10,147 nucleotides of DNA from Bacillota bacterium. GTDB taxonomy: Bacteria > Bacillota_A > Clostridia > Peptostreptococcales > Anaerovoracaceae. A model generated the notes under the pieces. It ran no database searches and was not told where the DNA came from. It saw only the letters and a list, made by a program, of their open reading frames with translations. The stretch is taken from the NCBI GenBank assembly GCA_017438085.1, contig JAFRWH010000217.1, forward strand, positions 1-10,147. The letters are read 5' to 3'. This document shows, in pieces, positions 1 to 6,843 of this stretch. Made by a program: the position numbers and the translations under genes. The stretch's first letter is position 1, and every line of letters begins with the position of its first letter.

Positions 1-105
1 CTAAATGATGCTTTTCTTAACAAAATATTATATCACACATTGGACTTATCCTCAACGACAGGTGCACCCGCAGGATTCAATATTTCCGGTGTTTTAGATC
101 GGTAA
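1..105 (+). CDS. Possible 3' end of an unrecognised gene (partial)
   Basis: Plus-strand frame 1 is open from the left edge to a TAA at 103-105, giving 34 codons that end in ISGVLDR. I do not recognise the peptide. The stretch is clearly more AT-rich than the rest of the window, especially positions 1-60. Support for a real gene end is contextual: a plus-strand terminator-like hairpin lies about 60 bases downstream, and the next gene is convergent, so some plus-strand transcript should end here. The same frame stays open after the TAA until a second stop at 193-195, so this could also be a decayed gene with a nonsense codon. A 34-codon open stretch can easily arise by chance, so this call is weak. 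Confidence 0.25.
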   Translation, partial: LNDAFLNKILYHTLDLSSTTGAPAGFNISGVLDR

Positions 106-163
106 GGAGAATTGAAATCGCCTTCTATAGAGTCCAATCTGTCCTATAGCTCCAGGTCAATTG

Positions 164-185
164 GTCAGACCGTGTCTGACTTTTT
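164..185 (+). terminator. Candidate intrinsic terminator, plus strand
   Basis: A perfect 7-bp inverted repeat, GTCAGAC (164-170) and GTCTGAC (174-180) with a 3-base CGT loop, is followed directly by TTTTT (181-185). This fits a short Rho-independent terminator for a transcript entering from the left edge. The stem is short and has moderate GC, so strength is uncertain. Confidence 0.5.
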
Positions 186-234
186 GAATATGTAATATAG
201 AGCTTGCGAATCTTATCGATGGCGATACGCCGCG

Positions 235-271
235 AAAAAAGAAAAACGCATGGGATGTGAGTCCCGTGCGT
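235..271 (-). terminator. Intrinsic terminator of the YczE-type gene
   Basis: Read on the minus strand, a 10-bp stem (262-271 paired with 246-255, one G-T pair at 251/266) closes a 6-base loop. It is followed by a T-rich run of TTTTTCTTTTTT (235-246). It starts 13 bases after the stop codon of the minus-strand gene at 284, the expected position for its terminator. Confidence 0.85.
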
Positions 272-283
272 TCGTGTATTGCA

Positions 284-961
284 TCAACCGAATATCACTT
301 TTATGGATTCCTGCAGCTTTTGATGCCTGACAGTCGTGGCGTCAAACTTCATTGTTCTGAAAACTGTCTGCAGTATGGGTCCGGAGGCAAAGGCGCATAT
401 GAGCGTGCCGATCCCCACAGGCCCGCCCAGAAGCCAGCCAATAAAGGTGGCTGAGCTGAGAAGAGCAATGCTCACAGCGCCGATAGGAATGCGCTTCACC
501 CTCTTGGTCAGCCCAAGAAGAAGCGAATCCCTTGGACCGCAGCCAAGAGAGGCCAGCATGTAGGTGTACTGGGTAAAGGCAACTATAACTAAGCCCACCA
601 GCATAAGAGGAATGCCCACCGCTGCAGATCTGCAGGCGGGAACAAGATGAAGCCAGTTGAAGAAATCCACGGATTTTCCTACCACCACGGCATCGATGAA
701 CATGGCTATGCCGATAGGCTCCTTCATCAATATGTCAATCACCAGTATAGTCAGCGAGACTGCTATAGCAGCATTCCCGTAAAGTATCCCAAGAGATCTT
801 GAAATGCCAAGATTCAGCACATCCCAGGGTGCAGCCCCGAGATCGGCCTGTATGGTCAGATAGATTCCAAAGCCATTTACAAAAAGGCTTACGGCTGCCA
901 GCATCATATTAAAAACGATTGCTTTTGTGCTTCTGTTTTCACGAAGGTCGCTGAATCTCAT
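284..961 (-). CDS. YczE/YyaS/YitT-type integral membrane protein
   Basis: This encodes a 225-residue polytopic membrane protein of the YczE/YitT-like family, whose transport or other function is not established. About six hydrophobic segments are visible, near residues 15-36, 62-78, 85-98, 113-132, 160-180 and 182-198. Two related family motifs sit one in each half: LGAAPWDVLNLGIS at 41-54 and LGCGPRDSLLLGLT at 139-152. This suggests an internal two-fold repeat, as is common in small transporters. The ATG at 959-961 is supported by a GGAGAG ribosome binding site (966-971) four bases upstream. Length is normal for the family. The gene is monocistronic, with its own promoter (1028-1055) and terminator (235-271), and is divergent from the esterase-MoxR operon. 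Family assignment is from motifs; the substrate is unknown. Confidence 0.88.
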   Translation of the reverse strand: MRFSDLRENRSTKAIVFNMMLAAVSLFVNGFGIYLTIQADLGAAPWDVLNLGISRSLGILYGNAAIAVSLTILVIDILMKEPIGIAMFIDAVVVGKSVDFFNWLHLVPACRSAAVGIPLMLVGLVIVAFTQYTYMLASLGCGPRDSLLLGLTKRVKRIPIGAVSIALLSSATFIGWLLGGPVGIGTLICAFASGPILQTVFRTMKFDATTVRHQKLQESIKVIFG

Positions 962-987
962 AAAACTCTCCAGATTCCGGGTGATCA

Positions 988-1010
988 GGGCAATACATAC
1001 GCTATCGCCC
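988..1010 (-). other. Leader hairpin in the 5' UTR of the YczE-type gene
   Basis: On the minus strand GGGCGATA (1003-1010) can pair with TATTGCCC (988-995). This gives an 8-bp stem with one G-T pair and a 7-base loop. It lies between the predicted promoter (1028-1055) and the ribosome binding site (966-971), so it would form in the mRNA leader. There is no T-run after it, so it is not a terminator. It could affect mRNA stability or be a protein-binding site; no riboswitch class is recognisable. Confidence 0.35.
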
Positions 1011-1027
1011 GCTAAAGTGCATTAAGC

Positions 1028-1055
1028 ATTATAGCATTCCTTGTAAAAATGTATA
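1028..1055 (-). promoter_or_regulatory. Predicted promoter of the YczE-type gene
   Basis: On the minus strand there is a consensus -10 TATAAT (1028-1033) preceded by TGC, an extended -10. A -35-like TATACA (1050-1055) lies 16 bases further upstream. Transcription would start near 1021, leaving a leader of about 60 bases before the ATG at 961. Confidence 0.65.
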
Positions 1056-1092
1056 GTCCTATCTTCAGATTTACAGCCGGGCATTTTTCTCC

Positions 1093-1121
1093 TTTACTGC
1101 CCTCCTTTTTTTTCGTATACT
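1093..1121 (+). promoter_or_regulatory. Predicted promoter of the esterase-MoxR-DUF58-transglutaminase operon
   Basis: TTTACT (1093-1098), matching 4 of 6 bases of the -35 consensus, is spaced 17 bases from TATACT (1116-1121), matching 5 of 6 of the -10 consensus. The start would be near 1128, about 40 bases before the ATG at 1168. The spacer is pyrimidine-rich with an 8-base T-run. No other promoter or terminator is visible between this site and 6787, so it probably drives all four genes. Confidence 0.55.
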
Positions 1122-1154
1122 TAAATAAAGACATTCGCATTATGTGTACCATAA

Positions 1155-1161
1155 AAGGAGG
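1155..1161 (+). promoter_or_regulatory. Ribosome binding site that fixes the esterase start
   Basis: AAGGAGG here lies six bases before the ATG at 1168. An in-frame GTG at 1144 would place this site inside the coding region, so the ATG is chosen as the start. Confidence 0.85.
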
Positions 1162-1167
1162 ACATAT

Positions 1168-2040
1168 ATGGCTCTTGTAACAATGGATGTTCAGAGCGTA
1201 TTTCTGAACGGAAACACTCAGATAAACGTTATACTTCCGGACATACCCTGGAGCGCAAAGCCTGCAGAATTCTACGGCAGCGGCAAAAAATACCCGGTGC
1301 TCTGGCTGCTTCACGGCACCTACGGTGATTTTTCCGACTGGATACGCAAATCCAATATCGAGGTCTACGCCTGCGAGCGTGACTGCATAGTCGTCATGAT
1401 GTCTGCGCTAAACACTGTCTACGACAACTGGCCGGATTTCTGCATGGGCTTTGACAATTTCCGCTACATCACAGAGGAGCTGATGCCACTGGTACACAAC
1501 TGGTTCCCCGCATCAGACAAGAGGGAGGACAATTTCATTGCAGGCCTCTCCATGGGCGGCCGCGGCACCATGAAAATATCCCTCGAAAGACCTGATTTCT
1601 TCGGCGGAGCCGCATCGCTATCCTCCGTTCCGATGGATATGGACAGCGACACAGAACACCTGGCAAAGCTCTTCAATACAGCGAAAGAAGAGCTCGGGAC
1701 CGGACCTATGAACGAAGGACGCACGTGGAACGACATGCACCGCTCAGGCTCAGTTGAAGCCTATCTGAACGGCAGAGACAACACCTGGCGCCACCTTAAG
1801 GAGCGGGCCGAGGACGGCACTATCGTGCCCAAGTATTTCTTCTCCATCGGCACAGAAGACTTCGCTTACGTGGACGGCAGATACGATAAATTCAAAGAAT
1901 ACGCCAAGTCGCTCGGTATCAACGCAGTATTCACTGAAGGTCCCGGACGCCACGAATGGCGGGTCTGGGACAGAGACATCGAAAAAGCTCTGGACTATTT
2001 CGGCATAGGAAAAGACAGGAGCGGCGGGAATCCCTTCTGA
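1168..2040 (+). CDS. EstA/esterase D-like alpha/beta hydrolase
   Basis: This is a 290-residue serine hydrolase of the esterase D / EstA (tributyrin esterase) type, expected to cleave short acyl esters. The oxyanion-hole motif LLHGTYGDFSDW begins near residue 47. The nucleophile elbow GLSMGG has Ser128. The acid is probably Asp231 in GTEDF, and the base is His262 in RHEWRVWD. Together these form a complete catalytic triad. No signal peptide or membrane helix is seen, so the enzyme is probably cytoplasmic. It is the first gene of the operon, and 51 bases without a terminator separate it from moxR. In other organisms this family includes esterases acting on acetylated or feruloylated sugars and on S-formylglutathione; the substrate here cannot be told from sequence. 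The longer GTG start at 1144 is rejected because of the ribosome binding site position. Confidence 0.9.
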   Translation: MALVTMDVQSVFLNGNTQINVILPDIPWSAKPAEFYGSGKKYPVLWLLHGTYGDFSDWIRKSNIEVYACERDCIVVMMSALNTVYDNWPDFCMGFDNFRYITEELMPLVHNWFPASDKREDNFIAGLSMGGRGTMKISLERPDFFGGAASLSSVPMDMDSDTEHLAKLFNTAKEELGTGPMNEGRTWNDMHRSGSVEAYLNGRDNTWRHLKERAEDGTIVPKYFFSIGTEDFAYVDGRYDKFKEYAKSLGINAVFTEGPGRHEWRVWDRDIEKALDYFGIGKDRSGGNPF

Positions 2041-2091
2041 TGCAGAAGAGATCACTTACTGAGAAGGATATAGGACCGACCGGGGATAATA

Positions 2092-3039
2092 ATGGATATA
2101 AAAGCAATAATCAACGAAATGAAAAAGGCCGTATACGGCAAGGATGATGTGCTGGAAAAGATACTTATGTGCATCATGTCAGAAGGCCATGTGATACTCG
2201 AGGACACACCGGGCGTGGGAAAGACCACCATAGCCAAGACGGTATCCAAGGTCCTGGGGCTGAAATCAAAAAGAATACAGTTTACCAGCGACGTAATGCC
2301 ATCCGACGTGACCGGATACATCACATATAACAAAAACAAGGGGACTGACGAATTCGTGCCAGGGCCGATCTTCGATACCAACATACTGCTTGCCGACGAG
2401 ATCAACAGAGCCAGCTCCAAATGCCAGGCTGCGCTGCTTGAAGTAATGCAGGAGCGCCAGGCTACCATAAGCTCTGTCACCAAGGCTGTAGACGATCCTT
2501 TTGTCGTGATCGCTACCATGAACCCCTACATTTCCTCCCTCTACGGCGTAAGCGTCCTGCCCCAGTCGGAGCTGGACCGCTTTTCCATGGCTCTTTCCGT
2601 TGGCTACCCCAATAAAGAGGATGAGATTGCGCTGCTGGCGTCAAGAGACAAGGGGGATCCTGTAGAGACCCTTCAGACCATCACAAACAGAGAAGAGATC
2701 CTGGCCTGCAGAAACGAGATAAACGAGGTATTCATTGCACCCGAGATCTACCGCTATGTATACGATCTTGCAGCATCCACAAGAAAACACCGCGAGATCG
2801 AGATCGGACTGTCACCCAGAGCCGAGCTCATGCTCCTTCGCGTAGCCAAGGCTGCTGCATACTTTGCGGGGCGGGATTATGTTATTCCTGCAGATATCGA
2901 CAGCATATTCACGGATGTCAGCGTCCACAGGATATCCACCAGGGAGCAGGAGCTGACCGTAATCTCCGAAAGGCGCATACAATTGCTCTCGCAGATACAA
3001 AAAGACACCCCTGTGCCTAAATTCTTCAGCGGAAGATGA
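2092..3039 (+). CDS. MoxR-family AAA+ ATPase
   Basis: This 315-residue cytoplasmic ATPase belongs to the MoxR family, AAA+ chaperones that remodel or help mature partner proteins, commonly encoded beside DUF58 or von Willebrand A proteins. Visible motifs are Walker A DTPGVGKTT (38-46), Walker B ILLADEINR (98-106), sensor 1 ATMNP (141-145), ELDRF (160-164) and a sensor 2-like SPRAELML (241-248). The region between sensor 1 and LDRF differs from the usual NP-IEQEGTYPLPEAQ-LDRF pattern: here it reads MNPYISSLYGVSVLPQSELDRF in two parts (143-153, then 154-164). The start ATG follows a GGGG ribosome binding site (2082-2085). The stop codon overlaps the DUF58 start by ATGA, which suggests translational coupling. 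The gene order matches the YeaC-YeaD-YebA arrangement of Bacillus subtilis, as I recall it. Confidence 0.95.
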   Translation: MDIKAIINEMKKAVYGKDDVLEKILMCIMSEGHVILEDTPGVGKTTIAKTVSKVLGLKSKRIQFTSDVMPSDVTGYITYNKNKGTDEFVPGPIFDTNILLADEINRASSKCQAALLEVMQERQATISSVTKAVDDPFVVIATMNPYISSLYGVSVLPQSELDRFSMALSVGYPNKEDEIALLASRDKGDPVETLQTITNREEILACRNEINEVFIAPEIYRYVYDLAASTRKHREIEIGLSPRAELMLLRVAKAAAYFAGRDYVIPADIDSIFTDVSVHRISTREQELTVISERRIQLLSQIQKDTPVPKFFSGR

Positions 3040-3920
3040 TACTGGTTTTTCTTATCCTTTTATTCATACTCAAATTCAACAGCCCTGCAGCATATATCGA
3101 CTATCTGATAGGGCTGCTTTTGATGCTCTGTTTTGCTTCTGCAGTATTTACCCTGTGGGTGAGAATCAATCTTCACGTTCAGGCGGACTCACAGGTGAAA
3201 TACATACACGAGGGCGATGACATAAACATTACTGTAAGAATCCTCGCCCCGGATTTCTTCAGCAAAATGAGGGCTGTGGTGGAGCTTAGCAACCTGCAGA
3301 GAGGTGAACATCAGACCGAAAAGCGCATCATTACGGAGCCGAGAACGGAGCTGCATTTCAGCGGAATGCACACCGGCACCATTGAGCTGAGGGTAAAATA
3401 CGTTGAAGTCTTCGGGGCCTTCGGCGTTCTAAGACTTTGGCGGCGCAATGTGTTCGAGACCAGGATCAATGTCTACCCCAACGCAGGCCCCGCGCCTGAC
3501 AGATTCGTGCGCATGAGCTATGCCCAGGGCAGCGGCGAAACGCAGAATGCCAAGGGTGACGATTACACCGAGATATTCGAATTACGGCCCTTCCGGGAAG
3601 GCGACCAGCTGCGCCACATCCACAGGCAGCTCAGCGCCAAATACGACGAATACATAGTCAAGGTCGGCTCCGATTCCAGACGCAAGATATACAATTACTA
3701 TATTGAAAACGGGTTGGATTTCCCTGAGATGTCCGCAAGGATCGCTCAGATGTTCACCCTGCTCAGCACCCTCGAAAAAGAAGACGGATCCCTTATGGCG
3801 GCAGCCTACAGGAGCCGCTTCTACGCCATCGTCAGCATGTCCCAGCTATACGGACTGGCTGACCGCATCTACGAGGACTATCTGCCTGCAGACAAAACAG
3901 CCGGAGGAAAAGAATCATGA
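3036..3920 (+). CDS. DUF58 membrane protein, partner of MoxR
   Basis: This encodes a 294-residue DUF58 protein. Two hydrophobic segments at residues 1-12 and about 20-42 form the N-terminal membrane anchor. They are followed by a beta-rich region and then the DUF58 core with LRPFREGDQLRHIHRQLSA, the family's signature region. In most members this motif ends in IDWK or IHWK followed by SAR. Here the Trp-Lys pair is replaced by Arg-Gln. The C-terminal part has a predicted fold related to von Willebrand A domains in this family. The start ATG at 3036 overlaps the moxR stop (ATGA, 3036-3039) and has no well-spaced ribosome binding site, so translation probably depends on coupling. The 3' end overlaps the transglutaminase start in the same way. 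Its exact biochemical role is unknown; an adaptor between MoxR and the membrane enzyme is an inference from gene order. Confidence 0.9.
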   Translation: MILVFLILLFILKFNSPAAYIDYLIGLLLMLCFASAVFTLWVRINLHVQADSQVKYIHEGDDINITVRILAPDFFSKMRAVVELSNLQRGEHQTEKRIITEPRTELHFSGMHTGTIELRVKYVEVFGAFGVLRLWRRNVFETRINVYPNAGPAPDRFVRMSYAQGSGETQNAKGDDYTEIFELRPFREGDQLRHIHRQLSAKYDEYIVKVGSDSRRKIYNYYIENGLDFPEMSARIAQMFTLLSTLEKEDGSLMAAAYRSRFYAIVSMSQLYGLADRIYEDYLPADKTAGGKES

Positions 3921-6787
3921 ACATCTCCGGCGCCATAAAAAAACTGACAGGCATAGTCATATTTATCTCCGAGCTTATAATGTTCTGGCAGAGCGCAGAG
4001 CCCATGTCCCTTGAGATACTTCCCGAGTGGCATAAATGGAGCAGCAGGCTTACTATATGGCTTTTTGCGGCCTTCGTATTAGTATCCGCAGCCTTATATC
4101 TTTTCCAGCGCATCAAAGGCAAATACGATATGCTTTTCGTGCTCTGGGGCTTTGTCTGCCTGTTTACAGCCAATACTCTCTATGCGTCCGGCCCCGTAAT
4201 ACAGATAGTCCTGACCGCAGCGCTGATGCTGCATATGATACACGAGGGGCTCTTCAAAAGCACGGAATCCTCTGCTACTGTTCTGACAGTGATACTGATC
4301 TGTGCGCTGCTTGCAGCGCTTCTGATACCGTCGATCGGACGCATAAAGAAACCGCCGCTTTACACCACCCTCGAGAACTTCTGGTGGGATCTTTTCGATA
4401 CTGTTACCGGCCACGGCGATTCCGGGAAGCCTGTCGCCCTGCCGAACACCGAGATCGACGGCGGCATACCGGACAATATGATAACCAACGATCCCTTCCC
4501 GGAGGACGACGAGACCCCAATATGCACCATCAAATCCACATATCCGCTGCAGATGCTGCACATCTTCTCCTGCGGTGATTACGATCCGGAAAGCTTCAGC
4601 TTCTCCATTCTTGATGACCTTGCTGCAGACTCGGAACAGCGCAGCCCCTCTTCCTACTATTTCAGACAGGCTACAGGCCCTGCAGAGGAGCTGCCCTTCA
4701 AGGCAGTGATAACCGATCACCGCTATAACAAGACCATGATGCCTGCACCCTACTGCGCTTTCACCAGCAGTTCGGAGGGTGTTCTCGGCTTTGGTGACCG
4801 CTTCATCTACAGATACGATGCCTTTTCTTCTGACCCGGCGCGCTACACCTTCGATCCCGGAAAGTTCTATAAATACTCAGCTTCCAGCTACAGCAGGCAT
4901 GCTCAGGCAGAATATCTGAGACTGCCCGAGGGCCTTTACGAAGAGCTGCAGCACTATATGAACAGCCGCGGCATGGCTTCAGACGATCTTAAGCTGAAGG
5001 ACAAGGTGGCGATGATAAAGGAACTGCTGTCTTCGGAATATACCTACAGCAACGAACCGCCGGAGCTTCCGGATGGCGAAGATCCGGTGCTCTGGTTCAT
5101 TACAGAGAGCAGGACAGGCTACAGCAAGCATTTTGCAGCAGCAGAGGTCTTCTTCTACCGCGCCTTGGGCATCCCCGCCCGCTACAGCTTTGGATACAAC
5201 GTGCTGGAGTATAACGACAGTGAGGCTGAAGTATTAAGAAAAGATGCCTATGCCTTCTGCGAGATTTTTGCAGACGGCACATGGGTCCTGCCGGAATATG
5301 TGCTGCTTGATGAGAGCGAGGAGGATACCTGGAGGATAGGACAGGATATAGAAACTGAAGTCAACAATACAGAAGAGAATGTGCATCTTTCCAACGATTA
5401 CGATATCAGTCACCTGAAAGGGACCGCATCCATGTTCGGCTCCTACGAAGGCAGCCCCAGCTTCAGGATCGCAAGAAACTCCGTCAATGAAAACGATTTT
5501 ACCGTGACCCTGGTGGTCGAAGCCGGGATGGCAGTCGACTACATAAAGGCTTACAGCACCGGCGATTACAGCTACCCCGAAGGAAGCTTCAGCAAGCTGT
5601 CGGATATAGGTTCAGCCCCGGAATTTGAAGAAGGAAAGAGCTTCGGAGAGTTTGCAAAGGATGCATTCATGAGCCCGAAGGCTGCAGATGACCAGCCGGA
5701 GGATGCCCCGGGCTTCAGAGTATTCAATCTGTATGCTCCAAGGTATATCTATGCGCCTGTTTTCCCCATATACACCGAAGGCCTGCTGAAAAACAGCAGC
5801 GAGAGCTTCGGCATGTCCGCCGACAGGATGATAGTGCCGCTCTCGGAAGGAGCCGGCTTCGATGACTACACGCTCTTTAAAGGCAGCGAAGCTGCCGGAG
5901 CAAATTCAGCCTACACGGAATATGCGCTTGAAAAGTATACTCAGGTGCCGGAGGATATGCTTTTCTACCTGACGCGCTTTCTGAAGGAAAACGGCATAGA
6001 TCCGGAGGATCCGGACAAAGGAGCCCTTCTTGAAGCTGTCCGCAGACTTCTGAGCAGCTACAGCTATTCCAAGCAGATCGGCCCCATTCCCGAGAATGAG
6101 GACCCTGTGCTCTGGTTCCTTACTGTCAGCCGCTCCGGCTACTGCCAGCACTTTGCTTCCAGCGGGACTATGCTGCTGAGAGCCTGCGGCATACCCGCCA
6201 GATTCTGCGCAGGCTACTTCAAAAAGCTGCCCGGCGGCATGATCGCTGAGATAACAGTACAGGATGCTCATGCCTGGACGGAGGTATTTGACGGCCACAG
6301 CTGGCAGCTGGTGGAAATGACCCTGGGCACACCAGCAGATGGTCAGGTACTGCCCGCAGGACTCTGGACCGGAGAACAGAGCTTCACACTGCCCACAGCA
6401 GGACCTAAAGCTGTTCAGAAAACCAGTCTTCCCGCCTGGCTTATCTGGATACCCATACTCGCAGCGCTTGCCGGGCTGGCTGCATACCTTGCTGCGCTTA
6501 TCAGAAGGAACAAGCCGGATGCCCTGCAGAAGGCTGCGATACAGTATGAATACATCCACAGGTATTACTACATCAACGAAGACACCGAGCGCCTGCTGAA
6601 CAAGATATGCTATTCCAGAGAAGGCGTGCAGCCCGAAGATATAAAAGCTCTTGAACAGTGCTGTTCCAGAGCCAGATCCTTCGTCTTATATCAGAAAAAG
6701 TATTTTACCTTTGCGGCATCACTGGTGCTCTATGCCTGGTGGCATCTACAGGCAGTTTATAAAAACATACGTAAAAAGGACAACTGA
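3917..6787 (+). CDS. Membrane-anchored protein with tandem transglutaminase-like domains, one degenerate
   Basis: This 956-residue protein is the third member of a MoxR-DUF58-transglutaminase trio (TgpA/YebA-like). Four to five N-terminal membrane segments lie within residues 10-140. A long extracytoplasmic part runs from about 145 to 835, followed by a strong transmembrane helix (838-862) and a C-terminal tail with a further hydrophobic stretch (929-946). The extracytoplasmic part contains two paralogous units. In the second, GYC (Cys743), DAHAW (His785) and WQLVE (Glu800) form a plausible Cys-His-acid triad, in the sequence context SRSGYCQHFA and GIPAR. In the first, the matching residues are Ser403 in GYS, Tyr445 in DAYAF and Glu460, so it should lack cysteine-protease or transglutaminase chemistry. 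The ATG at 3917 overlaps the DUF58 stop and has a GGAGG site at 3903-3907. The true reaction (crosslinking, hydrolysis or peptide binding) is unknown. Confidence 0.9.
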   Translation: MNISGAIKKLTGIVIFISELIMFWQSAEPMSLEILPEWHKWSSRLTIWLFAAFVLVSAALYLFQRIKGKYDMLFVLWGFVCLFTANTLYASGPVIQIVLTAALMLHMIHEGLFKSTESSATVLTVILICALLAALLIPSIGRIKKPPLYTTLENFWWDLFDTVTGHGDSGKPVALPNTEIDGGIPDNMITNDPFPEDDETPICTIKSTYPLQMLHIFSCGDYDPESFSFSILDDLAADSEQRSPSSYYFRQATGPAEELPFKAVITDHRYNKTMMPAPYCAFTSSSEGVLGFGDRFIYRYDAFSSDPARYTFDPGKFYKYSASSYSRHAQAEYLRLPEGLYEELQHYMNSRGMASDDLKLKDKVAMIKELLSSEYTYSNEPPELPDGEDPVLWFITESRTGYSKHFAAAEVFFYRALGIPARYSFGYNVLEYNDSEAEVLRKDAYAFCEIFADGTWVLPEYVLLDESEEDTWRIGQDIETEVNNTEENVHLSNDYDISHLKGTASMFGSYEGSPSFRIARNSVNENDFTVTLVVEAGMAVDYIKAYSTGDYSYPEGSFSKLSDIGSAPEFEEGKSFGEFAKDAFMSPKAADDQPEDAPGFRVFNLYAPRYIYAPVFPIYTEGLLKNSSESFGMSADRMIVPLSEGAGFDDYTLFKGSEAAGANSAYTEYALEKYTQVPEDMLFYLTRFLKENGIDPEDPDKGALLEAVRRLLSSYSYSKQIGPIPENEDPVLWFLTVSRSGYCQHFASSGTMLLRACGIPARFCAGYFKKLPGGMIAEITVQDAHAWTEVFDGHSWQLVEMTLGTPADGQVLPAGLWTGEQSFTLPTAGPKAVQKTSLPAWLIWIPILAALAGLAAYLAALIRRNKPDALQKAAIQYEYIHRYYYINEDTERLLNKICYSREGVQPEDIKALEQCCSRARSFVLYQKKYFTFAASLVLYAWWHLQAVYKNIRKKDN
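4574..5302 (+). repeat. Coding repeat unit 1: degenerate transglutaminase module
   Basis: Residues about 220-462 of the 956-residue protein. The unit begins near a GDY (220-222), passes through a beta-rich region with a MPAPYC segment (275-280), and ends in the transglutaminase fold. Shared landmarks with unit 2 include LPEGLYEEL, EDPVLWFITESRTGY, HFA, GIPAR and GY. The nucleophile codon at 5123-5125 is AGC (Ser) and the His-equivalent codon at 5249-5251 is TAT (Tyr). Confidence 0.8.
5561..6322 (+). repeat. Coding repeat unit 2: intact transglutaminase module
   Basis: Residues about 549-802, the paralogue of unit 1 at an offset of roughly 330-341 residues. It has matching landmarks GDY (549-551), YAPVFPIYT (612-620), VPEDMLFYL, EDPVLWFLTVSRSGY, HFA, GIPAR and GY. 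The codons are TGC for Cys743 (6143-6145) and CAT for His785 (6269-6271). The nucleophile-to-His and His-to-acid spacings (42 and 15 residues) are identical to those in unit 1. Confidence 0.8.
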
Positions 6788-6795
6788 GCCACTAT

Positions 6796-6824
6796 AAAAG
6801 CGGGTCTTGACGGCCCGCTTTTTT
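6796..6824. terminator. Bidirectional intrinsic terminator between convergent operons
   Basis: AAAAGCGGGTC (6796-6806) pairs with GGCCCGCTTTT (6812-6822) around a 5-base loop, with one G-T pair. It is followed on the plus strand by a T-run ending at 6824. On the minus strand the stem is followed by TTTTATAG. It lies 8 bases after the transglutaminase stop and about 20 bases after the stop of the convergent TrkA-C gene, so it probably serves both. Confidence 0.88.
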
Positions 6825-6843
6825 CGTATTCTTTTAGTATGAT

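Noticed and set aside
112..195. Small TTG-initiated open frame of 27 codons after an AAGGAGA sequence
   Set aside because: The ribosome binding site is only one base from the TTG, and the frame runs through the terminator-like hairpin. It is more likely noise.
1144..1167. GTG start eight codons upstream for the esterase
   Set aside because: The AAGGAGG site at 1155-1161 would lie inside the coding region. The ATG at 1168 has ideal spacing.
1012..1314. Minus-strand open frame of 100 codons across the divergent promoter region
   Set aside because: It overlaps both predicted promoters and the esterase 5' end and has no recognisable content.
4094..4720. Minus-strand open frame of 208 codons opposite the transglutaminase gene
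   Set aside because: It lies wholly inside a well-supported gene on the other strand, has Cys- and Arg-rich low-plausibility composition, and shows no family motif.
5906..6559. Minus-strand open frame of 217 codons opposite the transglutaminase catalytic unit
   Set aside because: It is a shadow of the conserved Cys743/His785 module and has no recognisable domain.
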